The translations under genes and the position numbers were made by a program. The notes below the pieces were generated by a model that was given only the letters and a program-made list of their open reading frames with translations, was not told where the DNA came from and did not search any database. Of a stretch of 64,000 nt of DNA, positions 1-9,600 are shown piece by piece (position 1 is the first letter of the stretch; each line of letters begins with the position of its first letter). The DNA comes from Pochonia chlamydosporia 170 (taxonomy: Eukaryota; Ascomycota; Sordariomycetes; Hypocreales; Clavicipitaceae), in contig NC_035795.1 in the NCBI RefSeq assembly GCF_001653235.2, positions 930,001 through 994,000 on the forward strand. The letters run 5' to 3'.

Positions 1-1677
1 AAATCCCACCCTCTCATCACCTCCTCGTACAGCTCACGCACAGGCATTCCGATCCGACGAGGGCTGGGCAGCTGGGGTCAGGTCAAGAGCAGATTTGAAT
101 CATCCATACAGATGCAATGCAGCAGGCGGGAGAACCAAAGAGCAAGAGGGATTGGATGGCCAAGCAAGGCCAGGCCGGGTTGGGTCAGACAAGGCCGTGC
201 TGGACTTGGGACTTGGGACTTGGGGGACACACAAAGAGACGAAGAAAAGCGGCGATGCTCAACAGAACCAGACGGTGGTGCGATGCGAAGTTATTTAGTT
301 TTTTTTACGAGATCTTTTTACACGGATGTGGTCTGTCGCCAAGTTGAAATTCAGTTTGAGATTTTGCAACGGGTCAACGGGTCGCACTATCATCGTTAGC
401 AGAGACAAACGAAAGCTGGCGCAAAAAGTGGTGTGGGTTCCAATGAGCGGTAGACAATTGCCTGTCTACATGTATCTCATTGACCAGACCGGACCAGACC
501 AAACGTGATCAGACAGGGTTCTGAGCTCAAGACCACCAGACATTAAATGGACGTGGACGAACATCGGACTGGAGCTTGGGACGTTTCAGGCTGTGGCTCG
601 CCCCAAGTTGGGTGGTTTTTACTGGACAACGAGTCCCCGAAGGCGCCGTAGACGCTAATTCTACAGCATGAGCGCCCAGTACCAGCACTAAGCTCTTCAA
701 CTCGCTTGAGCCTGCCACTAAAATTGAAAGCAGTTACCGGCCAGGCCTCACTAGACTGCTGTGTCGTGCCCCAACCTGACATCTGGACCATTCAATGACG
801 GCCTGGTCTGGCACAACTGGTTCTCTGCTGTCTGGGACCTCCAGTCTGGTCCAGCCCAAGCCCGCACGCAGCGCAGCGACAAAATCGTTCGACCTCGCCA
901 GCCAGCTCCTCTTTTCCCCAAGCATCACATTCTTCCATTCTCGCAGCCATCAACAACCATCCAAGCAACTCCTGGTATCTCTGGTAAGTCCCATCGTCTC
1001 TATCACCATGCGCGATCACCACCTAGCCTCAATTTCAAGTATCCAAATCCCCTTTGCCGTCGAGGCGCTACACTGGTGCAGCCAAGTCTCCCTATGTCGT
1101 CTGCAGACTGCAGTGCAGGCCTGAGGTGAGGGCAGAGACCAACCCGCATGGTTCAATCAAGGCCTTGCCCTCGTCCAGACTGCCATTTCACCATCATTTC
1201 AAGCTTTTTGGTCATTTTCTTTGCTCATCACTCCAAATCATCATTTAGCAATCTTCTCTGACGTCGTCGCATCCTGCTCAGCAGTCGTCGCTGTCGCCGC
1301 GCAAGCCCGGAGTCAACTACCGAGTTGGCGCTTACCGCCCACGCCCACGCCTCGACGGCGGTCTTGTCCCTGACCTTTTCCCACAGAGACATTCCCAACA
1401 AGGTCACCGATACGATAAATCATACCGCTTGCAACAAATTGGAAAGGTGTGGGACTATTGAGAGCCTCGTTGAGCGACTCTTTCGTTCCATCTCTCTTGG
1501 CGCCTGGCTGCGTCGTCACATTTCGCACTCTCTCGCCCAGGGCAAAGGCAAAAACCCGCCCGAGCCCTTATACCCAAAACCATCAATCAACACTCTCGCC
1601 TCGGCCGGACGGTCGCTTCGCCCGATATTTACATTTGCACAAATAATCAAGCCAGAATAAAAATTTAATTCGGCGTC
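1..1677. other. upstream intergenic region / long 5' leader
   Basis: No coding region is supported here; the open frames are short and lack fungal protein character. From about 890 the plus strand becomes pyrimidine-rich, typical of a fungal 5' leader. A GTAAGT at 984 with AG acceptors near 1281-1284 could be a leader intron of the Zn2Cys6 gene. The first 900 bases look like ordinary intergenic DNA. Confidence 0.5.
203..227. repeat. short tandem repeat, acttggg x3
   Basis: Three head-to-tail copies of the 7-mer ACTTGGG lie in non-coding DNA. It is a short low-complexity tract with no evident function. A similar tract of two GACCAGACC units lies at about 482-500. Confidence 0.7.
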
Positions 1678-3768
1678 ATGACTTCCATGTCGCCCATCAA
1701 TACCTCTGTCCCCGTTTCGGGCGACTCCTCCAATGGTGGCAGTGTCTCACCCAGACAGACTGCAACTCCCAAGAATGTCGCATTTGAGCTTCTCTTCTTG
1801 GAATCGCCTCAATATCGAGCGCGCTTGCCCATGAGGGTACAAATTTATCCACATGACACCACAGACTCAATAGTCACCACCGTCAAGAACTTTTACGGCT
1901 TGTACTCGGGTCCCACTGGGTCCAAGGGAGTCAGTTTTGAGGACCAACATGGAAATACCCTCATTGCCCGTTACGAGAATTTTAGAAACAACATGGTTGT
2001 CTACGTTCGAGTAATTGAGGAGTCCCCTGCCCCCCCTGCTACTGGCTATAGCCAACACACATTCCACCAGCCATCAATCGGTCCTGCAGAGTCCTACTAT
2101 GAAGAGGACAGCTATCAACCTCAACAGCAGCAAGCCCAGCGATATTCACAAGATATTGCTCGGCCCAGCTCAAGGACATCGCGGCGGCGCAGCCCGTCAC
2201 CCAACGGCAGCCGTGGCCGGAGGAGCGACTCTGCCAGTACGAGTGAAAAGCAAGGTCGTTCCCGATCTGCCAAGGATCGCAGTGCATTCAACCACGCAAA
2301 CTCGGATGCGTATAGTGACAGCATCAACGGGTACAGCAGTGGAGATGGTGCCCCCAGCAGTGCTTCAGGGAAGAGCAAGGAGCAACTTGGAACTACAGAT
2401 ATAAGTGTCGAGAACATTGTTGAAGGTGGTCGTCGCAAGCGGGCCAAGTTTGAGAGTTCGGTAAGAAATGCCTCCAACAAGCAATCAATCACGCCGACTG
2501 CAGCAGCGCACCTGGCATATTTCGACAAAGTTCTCCAATTCTATTTCCCCTTTAGCTGTTTAGTTGCTTTTTTTTTTCTCAGCTAATCGTCTCTTTCCAT
2601 GCAGGAATTGCCCTTGTTCGCACCGCCTCAGATGCCTGCGGCCACTTCCAATCCTTCGGTTTCGCCCGCTCGCCGTGCGGAGCACCAACGACCATCGCTG
2701 CCGTTTGTGCATCCTGGGCAGCACCCATTTGCGAACCCTCGGCCGATGCAATCGCCACAAAGCTATACCAATGTCCAGCCTCACATGTACGCTACGCCTG
2801 CACATGGCCATCGTTCCCGCGATAGCATCGGGTACGCAAGCAATGGCAGCGGTGTGGGCTCGGGAATGGGAATCCTGCCCACACCTGACCCCACTGTCGG
2901 GAGTTGCATGTCAGAGGAAGACAAGGATGTGGCCATCCAACTCATGCGACTCGGGGACATGTCCAACATTTCCCACGGTCGCACTTCTGCATCTACGCTG
3001 GATGATACCTTTAGCGGTCGCGCTGATGCTGCTTCTTCCACTGGAGCCACTAGTGATGGCGAGAGTGACAGCGAGGACGAGCTGCCCGCGTCGCGCCGGC
3101 AGAAACTGGACACTGCTGGTACCGCCAGGTTAATTTACCCATCCACCGAGACGGGATTCATTCCTACTACTGAGGGTCCTGATGTCAACGGGGATGATGC
3201 TGGCTATGATGATGGCGCTTCTGCTACCCAAGTCGCCAGCCGGAAACCTGCCCAACCCAAGAGCAAGTCGGCGACTGCAAAGCACCGTTCCACTCCTTCC
3301 ATATCCAAGCCAACAACCCAAAAAGCCCCCAAGGTCCCCCGTCCCGTCAACAACGTCAAGACCAAGAAACTACCTGTCAGTACCGCCAGTGTTACCGGCC
3401 CAATGTCACCTGCGTCCACGACACACTCGCGCAAACCGTCGGTCGCATCGGTTGGGCATATTCCCCAGCCTGGCGAGGATGATCAGCCAGATCTTTCCAC
3501 CAAGCCTCGCTGTCAGCGATGCCGCAAGAGCAAGAAGGGCTGCGATCGTCAGCGTCCATGCGGACGGTGCCGAGATGCGGGACTTTCTGCTGACCAATGT
3601 ATCAGCGAAGATGAAGGCAACGGCCGCAAAGGGCGATATGGTCGCCACATGGGCGTGCCGATCAAGAAGGAAGAAGTGGCCGTTCCATTGCAGCCGGCGC
3701 TTTTACCCGCAGCTCCCATCACCACGGCGGCCATGGCAGCAGACAAGGCTAAGAAGCGCAAGAGGTAG
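1678..3768 (+). CDS. protein with C-terminal Zn2Cys6 DNA-binding domain
   Basis: Two exons, 1678-2460 and 2605-3768, give 648 aa. The 144-nt intron has a GTAAGA donor, a CTAAT branch point and a GCAG acceptor; reading through it meets a stop. Residues about 33-115 form a compact, conserved-looking domain (starting FELLFLESPQYRARLP) that resembles a PB1/ubiquitin-like fold, but I cannot name it. The middle is Ser/Pro/Gln-rich and disordered, with an Arg/Ser-rich stretch. Near residues 564-590 is a binuclear zinc cluster, C-x2-C-x6-C-x5-C-x2-C-x9-C (CQRCRKSKKGCDRQRPC...), followed by a basic tail. Most fungal Zn2Cys6 regulators carry the cluster at the N-terminus, so the C-terminal position is notable. 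No fungal_trans middle homology domain is visible. It is probably a nuclear transcription regulator; its targets are unknown. Confidence 0.82.
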
Positions 3769-5763
3769 ATTTTGTGGCAAGGGACAAAAGTTCGCGTTCC
3801 TTGTTGCGGCTGTTAACATTGACGATGCCAATATGTCGCGATATTCATACGCGTGTATTATCAATTCGAGAATACAGTCGGGTGTGCTGAGCAAGCGCGC
3901 CGGGATGGTGCAGAAAGCAATCCCCTTGTTTCATTTAGATGTCCACAACAGTCCTTACTGGGATCGCAAGTACCAAAACGGCCGACAAAACAATGTGCTT
4001 TTATCTGAACTTTACGGAAACGTGTCTCCTCCATTGGAGAAATACAGTGCCGGGACGCGGGAAATAATTGACGAGCAGAGACTCTGCTTGAACAATATTT
4101 CTGGGGGCCGTTTCTCCCCCTCTGATATTTATGACTCTCCGAGGAGGATGTAATTACGACGGTCAAATTTTGCAAGACCATTACGCTCCTTGATTGGCGT
4201 TGGGGAAAAGAGGATATGTTGGAGTTGTGTTGTCTTGTCTTCTTATTTTTTTGCAGCAAAAGGGTTTCTGTGGTCTTGTTGCGATTTTACCTCTTTTTAT
4301 TTCTATACTTTTGTTTTCTTCGTCTTTGCATCAATCGATGTGCGATTACCCATTTGGCTCGCTGCGCCGTCGGAAAGAATGCGCAGGCTGGTCACATCCG
4401 GGGTGGAACCAAGCATCACCAACAGAATTGATGCGGATTGGAAAATCAGAAACAATCTTGATTTGACACCAGGCGCAAGATGTTTATGTACGCACCGTGT
4501 CGGAAGGGACAGAGTCGCGATCCTAGTCTCGACACCGTGAAAGAACGAACCGAAGGGAACCAAGGGGTACGGAGCCGAAAATAAGGCGGCGGCGGGTTTT
4601 GTTATTTTTCTTCCGTTTTTGCTTTCGATTTTTGTCTTGGTTGTTTTTTTGTGAATTTTCTTGTCTTCTATTTTCCTTTATCTTCTATGGAACTGCGACG
4701 CTGGCAGCCGGTTCAGGTCGGCAGTTCTAGGCTGTGATTTTTCTTTTGACATGTTGCTTCGTCTTGCCTGCCCTTTTTATCAACCGTATGAATTTTTAGT
4801 TGATTTTGCGACCGTTAGTTTTCTGGGTTGGTTTGCGCTGCGCGTTGGCGGGAATGAAATGTTGGGGAATACGCAAAAAGTAGCGCAGATATACGAATTG
4901 ATTTATTTACATCTGAGCCCGCGCGCCAATTTATTCGAAAACGATATGCGCCCACTTTTGCATGGTGCGCGACCCAAAAACACCACTTGCTGCATTTTAA
5001 ATCGTACGTGAAAATGAAGCGCATTGCGTTTCGTTTGTGTGCGATGCGCACAAATGCGATGGAATGGGCAAGTCGTTGTAAATGAATTTACGCTAGTCTT
5101 GAATAGTCCTAGCGTTTACTCTTCGGGAAAAGCCGTTGCAGGGGTTAGAAACAGCCTGGAAAGAAACCGATTGGCTCACTGTATCTACACGTGATTGCGC
5201 ACGGGATACGTTACCGATTTGACGTCATTGGTGGAAATGTACCCCGCCATGAAGCAGATATCGCGGGGTCCAGTGCAGGATTTCGTGTTTTGAAGCAAAC
5301 ATGTTTGAGCGGCAGAGTTGAATTTGGGGCATCAACGTGGGAATGGGTTGGGCTGATATGCTGTTGGTAGTGTACTTGCGAGGTAGGTCTAGAACGGGGT
5401 GGATGGGAACAGTTAGATCGCAAAAGGCGCATGAAAGACGGTCCGGTGCACACCTACTTTTTGCGAAATGTGGAAAGAGACAAGTCCGGCAGTCGGGGCG
5501 GGGAATAACCTGCCTCCGCCGGCAATAAGCCGTGAGCAGCAGAGCAAATCGGGGAAAAAAGATGCACGATTCAACTACCCTACAGGGAAACATGGATTGG
5601 GGAATCCGCCATTTCTGATCTTGGATAGATGTGCATATGTCTTGGTGCATTTTTGTCACGTACTACAGCGTATTTATGTGACCGGTTTCCGCGCCGGTTG
5701 CCGATGAAGTATGTTGGTGGCTGTCTGGTCGACTGTGCAACTGTGCTTTTTGGTGTTTCTACA

Positions 5764-5781
5764 GGGGAAAATTTTCCCTTG
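5764..5781. promoter_or_regulatory. palindromic element GGGAAAATTTTCCC (copy 1)
   Basis: A perfect 14-bp palindrome (5765-5778) lies about 0.9 kb upstream of the MFS start codon. The flanks (GG before, TTGG after) match the second copy at 6363-6384. A dyad of this kind is the sort of site a homodimeric regulator binds; that role is inferred. Confidence 0.4.
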
Positions 5782-6362
5782 GAGTGGAGTTCTGGGTTTG
5801 CGGTGCTGTGCTGGTTTCGAGTTGGTGTGGTGTTGGATTGGCAACAACAACACCATCTACCCCGGACGCCACAGCGGCGCCGGCTCGAGCTCAAGACGGT
5901 GCGATAAGACGCTGGCGGAGGCAAGCTTTCAACGGGCCAGCCTGTACGCTTTGTTGGCGGTACGTAATGACGGCGTGCAATCGGCCTCTCGACCCACAGA
6001 CCAGAAGACGCTTCCAAAGTATCATGAGACCATGGCGTCTGGGGTGATGAGTGTTGTTGTTTGTACACTCGACTTTGTTGGTTGCGTGTAAGTCGGTTGC
6101 GCGGGCATGTAGACGGTAACACATCAAATGCGAAGCGAGAAAACCCACAACCATCTCACCATGCACCGCTTGCTTGGCCACCGCGGTACGTAAGAGTCAT
6201 GGCTTATTCTGGACCATATGGGACTCGATCTAGACACAATGTCTTTCTGTTGCTTGGAGGTGCAGCTGCCCGATTTCGCCTCGCAACTGCTGCTGGGTCG
6301 TGGGAGTGTGCATGCGCCAAGGAGTGCGATTCCCTGGAGACAGAGATATGACCACCGTATGC

Positions 6363-6384
6363 AAAGGGGAAAACTTTTCCCTTT
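6363..6384. promoter_or_regulatory. palindromic element GGGAAAA-C-TTTTCCC (copy 2)
   Basis: Seven-base arms around a single C (6367-6381) extend to AAA/TTT outside one unpaired G. It lies about 290 bp upstream of the MFS start and shares core and flanks with copy 1. It may be an operator-like site for the transporter gene. Confidence 0.42.
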
Positions 6385-6477
6385 GGGGTGACCAAGTTGC
6401 CTTGGTCAGTTGTCGTTGTGTGACGGTGTCTGGCTGACATTGCCTCCGTCCATCCTTTTGGTCATGGATTGAAACAA

Positions 6478-6486
6478 GTATAAGTA
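6478..6486 (+). promoter_or_regulatory. possible TATA box of the MFS gene
   Basis: GTATAAGTA lies about 190 bp upstream of the MFS start codon, a usual distance for a fungal TATA element allowing for a 5' UTR. Sequence match only. Confidence 0.35.
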
Positions 6487-6672
6487 GCTTGGAGGGCACC
6501 ATTGAACCATCCCATGAGAAACGACAGAGAATTCAAAACAATCAGACACAGCTTGGGTGAAGAGACAAGAAACCAAGACCATCAAAGCTAAACATCACTT
6601 CCCACCCTTTCTGTCAGATATTGTCGTTCTCCCTCTCCGCCACACCCGAGTCCATGTCGTTTGTGCAAAGAC

Positions 6673-8123
6673 ATGGACCCCTCAAAAGCAATCGACGTCG
6701 AAAAGCAAGCATGCGAAGTCCAAGGCGAACGCGTCGTGGATGATGAGAAAGGATCTCCTTCGTCGTCTTCTCTCACCTCGCCCCCTCCCACTTACTCACC
6801 TTCTGTGCATACTCCCAACCAGCCCATTGACCCAGACACATACTCAGAGGATGATTTTATGCCCCCAGACGGTGGGTGGCGAGCTTGGTCTCAAGTTCTT
6901 GCTGCTCATCTGGTAAATGCAATGTCGTGGGGATACGCCGCTTCCTTTGGCGTGTATCAACTCTACTATGTCGATACACTTGGATTGCCCGCTGCTCAGG
7001 TCTCATGGATTGGGTCTTGCCAGGTTTTCCTCACATTTGCCGCATGTGTCATTTCTGGTCGTCTATCTGACGCTGGTTATGCCCGCGAAACTGTCATGGC
7101 GGGCTCCTTCTTTGCTGTTTTGGGCTCCTACCTGACAAGCTTCTGCTCTAAATATTGGCAAATATTCCTGGCCCAAGGTGTGTGTACGGGATTGGGACTC
7201 GGAATTATCTTCGCACCGGCCATTTCTGTCGCCAGTTCGTACTTCAAGAGGAATAGGTCGATTGCCCTATCCATTGCAGCTATGGGCACATCGGTTGGCG
7301 GCCTTGCCTTTCCGTCAACTGTTCAATACTTGATCCCTCGCATAGGATTTCAATGGGCTGCCCGGAGTGCTGCTCTAGTCGCCCTAGTCATCTGTGTCGG
7401 GGCGTCTGCGCTATTGAGACCGTATATTCCTGCGAGGAAGACGGGTTCTTGGATAGAGTGGGCAGCCTTCAAAGAGCTCCCGTACTCCCTGTTTGCTGCC
7501 GGTTCATTCTTGAACTTCTATGGCATTTACTTTGGGCAATTCTATGTAAGCAACTGGGCCAACTTTGCAACGCATCAAATATACATAAAATATACTTACA
7601 TATTACTTAGATCAACAGTTTTGCCCGAAATATTATTGGCTTTTCGTCGCTCGAGTCCGTCAACTTGCTGCTGCTCAGCAACGCCGTAGGTCTTCCTGTC
7701 CGACCGATGGTTGGATATTTGGCAAATAATCATTTCGGCCCCATTAATGTCTTCGTCATGGCAACTGCTTTCGTGGGTATAACGCTGTTCGCCTGGATCG
7801 GCATCACGACCCGAACAAGCATGTACATCTTTAGTGCCTTTGTTGGAATCGCCATTAGCTCTAATCAAGGCACATTCGTGCCAGCGCTGGCAAGCTTAAC
7901 TAAAGACCCTAAGAAGATGGGAATCCGATTTGGCATGGTTGAGACACTTTGCTCATTTGCTGCATTGGCTGGTCCTCCTACTGCTGGTGCCATCATCGAT
8001 CGTTCGGGAGGTGAGTACATGGCCGCCCAAATTTGGGGTGGTTCAGTCATGATGGCTGGTGCCATCACCTTGATAGCATGTCGCATCTCCGCAACTGGTT
8101 GGAAATGGAGGGCAATGATGTAA
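6673..8123 (+). CDS. MFS transporter, monocarboxylate-porter (MCH) family
   Basis: Exons 6673-7545 and 7611-8123 encode 461 aa. The 65-nt intron (GTAAGC...TTAG) falls after FGQFY and joins to INSFARNIIGFSS, restoring the usual family sequence. The N-terminal 55 residues are hydrophilic, followed by PPDGGWRAW, the DGGW signature at the start of helix 1 in monocarboxylate-porter homologues. About 12 hydrophobic helices follow, with the intron near the start of the second six-helix half. This is the normal family length. Fungal members move monocarboxylates, riboflavin or secondary metabolites across plasma or vacuolar membranes; the substrate here cannot be read. Two palindromes and a TATA-like box lie upstream, and a decayed gene lies just downstream on the other strand, so this could be the remnant of a larger accessory locus. 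ATG 6673 is chosen because the in-frame upstream codons lack an ATG. Confidence 0.9.
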
Positions 8124-8430
8124 CATGAGGACATATGACAATGCCACTTAATTGTCGAGGTTGCAAGAGCCTCGATCCTCAATCACCACGGCATATTGAA
8201 GTGCGGAACCTATAACTAAACATTAGCACAACCTGGCTGGAGTACGAACCTGGAACATTACGCACATATAGATGACTTACATGACTGAAGGGCAAAACTT
8301 GGACATACATAGCGCATATAATGAGTTAATAACACGAATAGAGTACACCAAGCACACACATATATGACACTGGATACCTGGGAACCTGAAGAGAGTCTAG
8401 AATTGTAGCCGTTCTGGAAATGATGGTAAA

Positions 8431-9600
8431 TCACCAAGATAATGCTGGTGGTCTGAGTGCCGATTTGCAATAGAGATCCGTCGACGGCGAAGATGCCCTG
8501 GATGCTGGAGGTATCTTTGACACACGATCCCAAATCTTCAGAAAAGTACTTCTGTATGCACCTTTGATACGAAAGGGTACTTTCTCCGTTAAGTCTGACA
8601 CCAGGACCCACTGGTCAAGTCTGTCGACATGGGAAAAAATCGCCGTCGGGTGAAGGGGCCGAAATGGAAATGCAATGACACCGAGAACTGCTCCACCACG
8701 AGCAACTGACAGGCCAAGGGTACATCCGCTGGTGGCCCAGAATGCAATGCTTTGAGAGTTCTCATCATTGTTGATAAATATTTGGGGCTGCAAAAGTGTC
8801 CAGAATATGACGCGCAAATCTTGTTCGTCACAACTCGGCTGTTGGAGTCGTTGAAGCATCAATGGAAGCTCGGGGTTCGGCGACAGCCTATGTTTAGCTC
8901 TCACACAACCGCAGATTGCTGATTTCAGAATGTAGCCAACAACAGCATCTTGATCGACGGTAGGGTGATCGTTAACGTATTCCACGGATCGCCTCAGGCA
9001 TTTCCGTAAGTGACATCGTTGATGGCAGTTCCTGTCCGCTGGCTCAAGCTAACGACGGTAGCTTCGTTTTGGCAATCATCATCCTGGAGTAAAGAGCATT
9101 GTACGGTGTTCAGATTGTTTGTCTCATACATGTGACGCCGGTACAACTTCTCGACGTCAGAACTCTACCCGCTGGCGTGTGAGGTTATCATTTCAAAAGT
9201 TTGCGTATAGGAGATGACGCTCGCAGCTAGTGTTGATATGGTTTGCGGGCATTTGCGGTTGTAGTCCAGGTGTATGACTCGAACGCACAACTTGCCGTGC
9301 GATTGGACCTTCTAGAAGAGTTCCCTCCGCGCGCTTCACTCTTTTCAATTACGTGATTGTGGCCAACCATGCAGTTGCTGGGTTCAATCCAGGCGCCTCT
9401 TCTTCATTCAGCAGCTGAGGGCGGATGTGAGTAGCGTACCTGGGAATATTGATCTGTTGCCCAGAATCTGCGCGGGTTGTTGAAAACTGAGCCTATGAAC
9501 CTGACTATTGTCAATGTTCAAATATCAAACTGTCCATGCATTGAAGGTTGTTCCTCGTAAAGAAGATGCTGTAGCAGGTGCTCGACGTCGTATGGCGCGT
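8431..9600 (-). pseudogene. decayed protein-coding gene, family unknown
   Basis: On the minus strand an open stretch ends with a stop at 8431. It has protein-like composition (for example DEQDLRVIFWTLLQPQ and SIAFWATSGCTLGLSVARGG) and is open back to about 9048, but has no convincing ATG. Further upstream other frames continue with protein-like segments (SDVEKLYRRHMYETNN at about 9170-9000; LLEGPIARQVVRSSHTPG and NEEEAPGLNPATAWLA at about 9440-9260). Stops and frame changes interrupt these without good splice signals at every break. This fits a gene damaged by several stops and frameshifts, although an unusual multi-exon gene is possible. The family is not recognised. Its position beside an MFS transporter would suit a lost partner or regulator, which is speculation. 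Confidence 0.38.

Larger units (their letters stand above)
3769..6672. other. 2.9-kb intergenic region
   Basis: It holds the 3' flank of the Zn2Cys6 gene and the promoter of the MFS gene. T-rich tracts at about 4205-4330 and 4590-4690 fit 3' UTR or terminator sequence. A small palindrome, TGTGCG-ATG-CGCACA, lies at 5037-5051. No gene is supported. Two related AT-core palindromes near the MFS gene are listed separately. Confidence 0.6.

Noticed and set aside
9360..9400. tRNA-like TPsiC arm (GGGTTCAATCCAGG)
   Set aside because: The stem is only partly paired, the B-box end does not match, and no A-box, anticodon arm or acceptor stem can be formed around it.
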